64,000 bases of DNA from Arthrobacter pascens (GTDB lineage: Bacteria; Actinomycetota; Actinomycetes; Actinomycetales; Micrococcaceae), in assembly GCF_030815585.1 (NCBI RefSeq), contig NZ_JAUSWY010000001.1, forward strand, positions 2,232,001-2,296,000, read 5' to 3'. Position 1 is the stretch's first letter; the number at the start of each line of letters is the position of its first letter. Of this stretch, positions 63,761 through 64,000 are shown one piece after another. The translations under genes were made by a program, and so were the position numbers. Under the pieces are notes generated by a model. The model was given only the letters and a program-made list of their open reading frames with translations, was not told where the DNA came from and made no database searches.

Positions 63761-64000
63761 CACCAGTCGCAATGGATCTCGCTCAAGTACGGTAGTGCTG
63801 GCTGCTTGGCAAACGGCACGTCGTCGTCACTGGTCTTAGGGCGCTGCACGTTGTCCGTCATTGCGTCCCCACACACGGCACGGTGTCGGTGGTGCCAAAA
63901 ACTACAGACAGGGACCACCTTGAGGAGGGATCGTCCCGGAAACGCTGTCAGCACTGGTCGAAAAGACAGCATTTGGCCGAGTGCCCTCGCTGCTTTGGCA
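63761..64000. other. End of window, no firm gene
   Basis: A short minus-strand frame (63748-63861: MTDNVQRPKTSDDDVPFAKQ, with an IHCDWCYG end) could be a 37-residue peptide, but support is weak. Confidence 0.3.

Overview
The window looks like a chromosomal stretch of a high-GC Gram-positive actinobacterium of the Arthrobacter/Pseudarthrobacter kind (Micrococcaceae). The evidence is GC-rich codon use, strong GGAGG ribosome binding sites, ECF41/SigJ-type sigma factors paired with carboxymuconolactone-decarboxylase and NmrA-like genes, and the family make-up. This placement is inferred from gene content only. No rRNA gene, complete tRNA gene or CRISPR array is seen.

The window is a patchwork of intact accessory operons separated by gene wreckage. 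Main blocks: (1) 0-8 kb: a 5'-cut TetR regulator, an FMN reductase, orphan proteins, an unstable 10-bp tandem repeat, and IS30, phospholipase-D-like and SulP remnants. (2) 8-18 kb: a catabolic cassette with a ThDP enzyme, aldehyde dehydrogenase and amidohydrolase under a LysR regulator, divergent from a PLP aminotransferase, then an aspA remnant and an amino acid permease. (3) 20-25 kb: SigJ + carboxymuconolactone decarboxylase, then a SelO AMPylase. (4) 25.6-28 kb: dicarboxylate symporter DctA and a frameshifted deaminase. (5) 28-49 kb: a plant-polysaccharide locus with secreted GH5, GH4 + AraC, GH51, GH31, GH42, a LacI regulator, a sugar ABC importer (lipoprotein plus two permeases) and GH3. 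Together these would suit xyloglucan or arabinoxylan side-chain removal and uptake. (6) 49.6-56 kb: a second ECF41/SigJ set with two paralogous NAD(P)-binding reductases, an AhpD-like protein, LtrA and a lone fumarate-reductase-like flavoprotein. (7) 56.9-63.8 kb: a defence/toxin cluster with a TIR-like + beta-strand-rich protein, a Doc remnant, a colicin-E3-type ribonuclease operon with small partner and ImmA/IrrE protease, and a kinase-TPR gene pair.

The blocks are punctuated by a repeat family I do not recognise. Four full modules (near 7.9, 19.5, 25.4 and 58.6 kb) and one partial (49.3 kb) lie in the same orientation. Each full module carries a 19-nt dyad (GTGTGCACA-N-TGTGCACAC) exactly 131 nt from the outer edge of a 20-nt sequence identical to the 3' end of a tRNA, then a conserved hairpin. 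Next to the modules lie two kinds of paralogous flank: a small hydrophobic ORF at two, an unknown soluble protein at two. I read them as tRNA-type attachment sites left by serial integration of related cargo-bearing elements. A repeated structured RNA is the alternative. No intact integrase is in the window, only an integrase C-terminal fragment at 34.1-34.5 kb.
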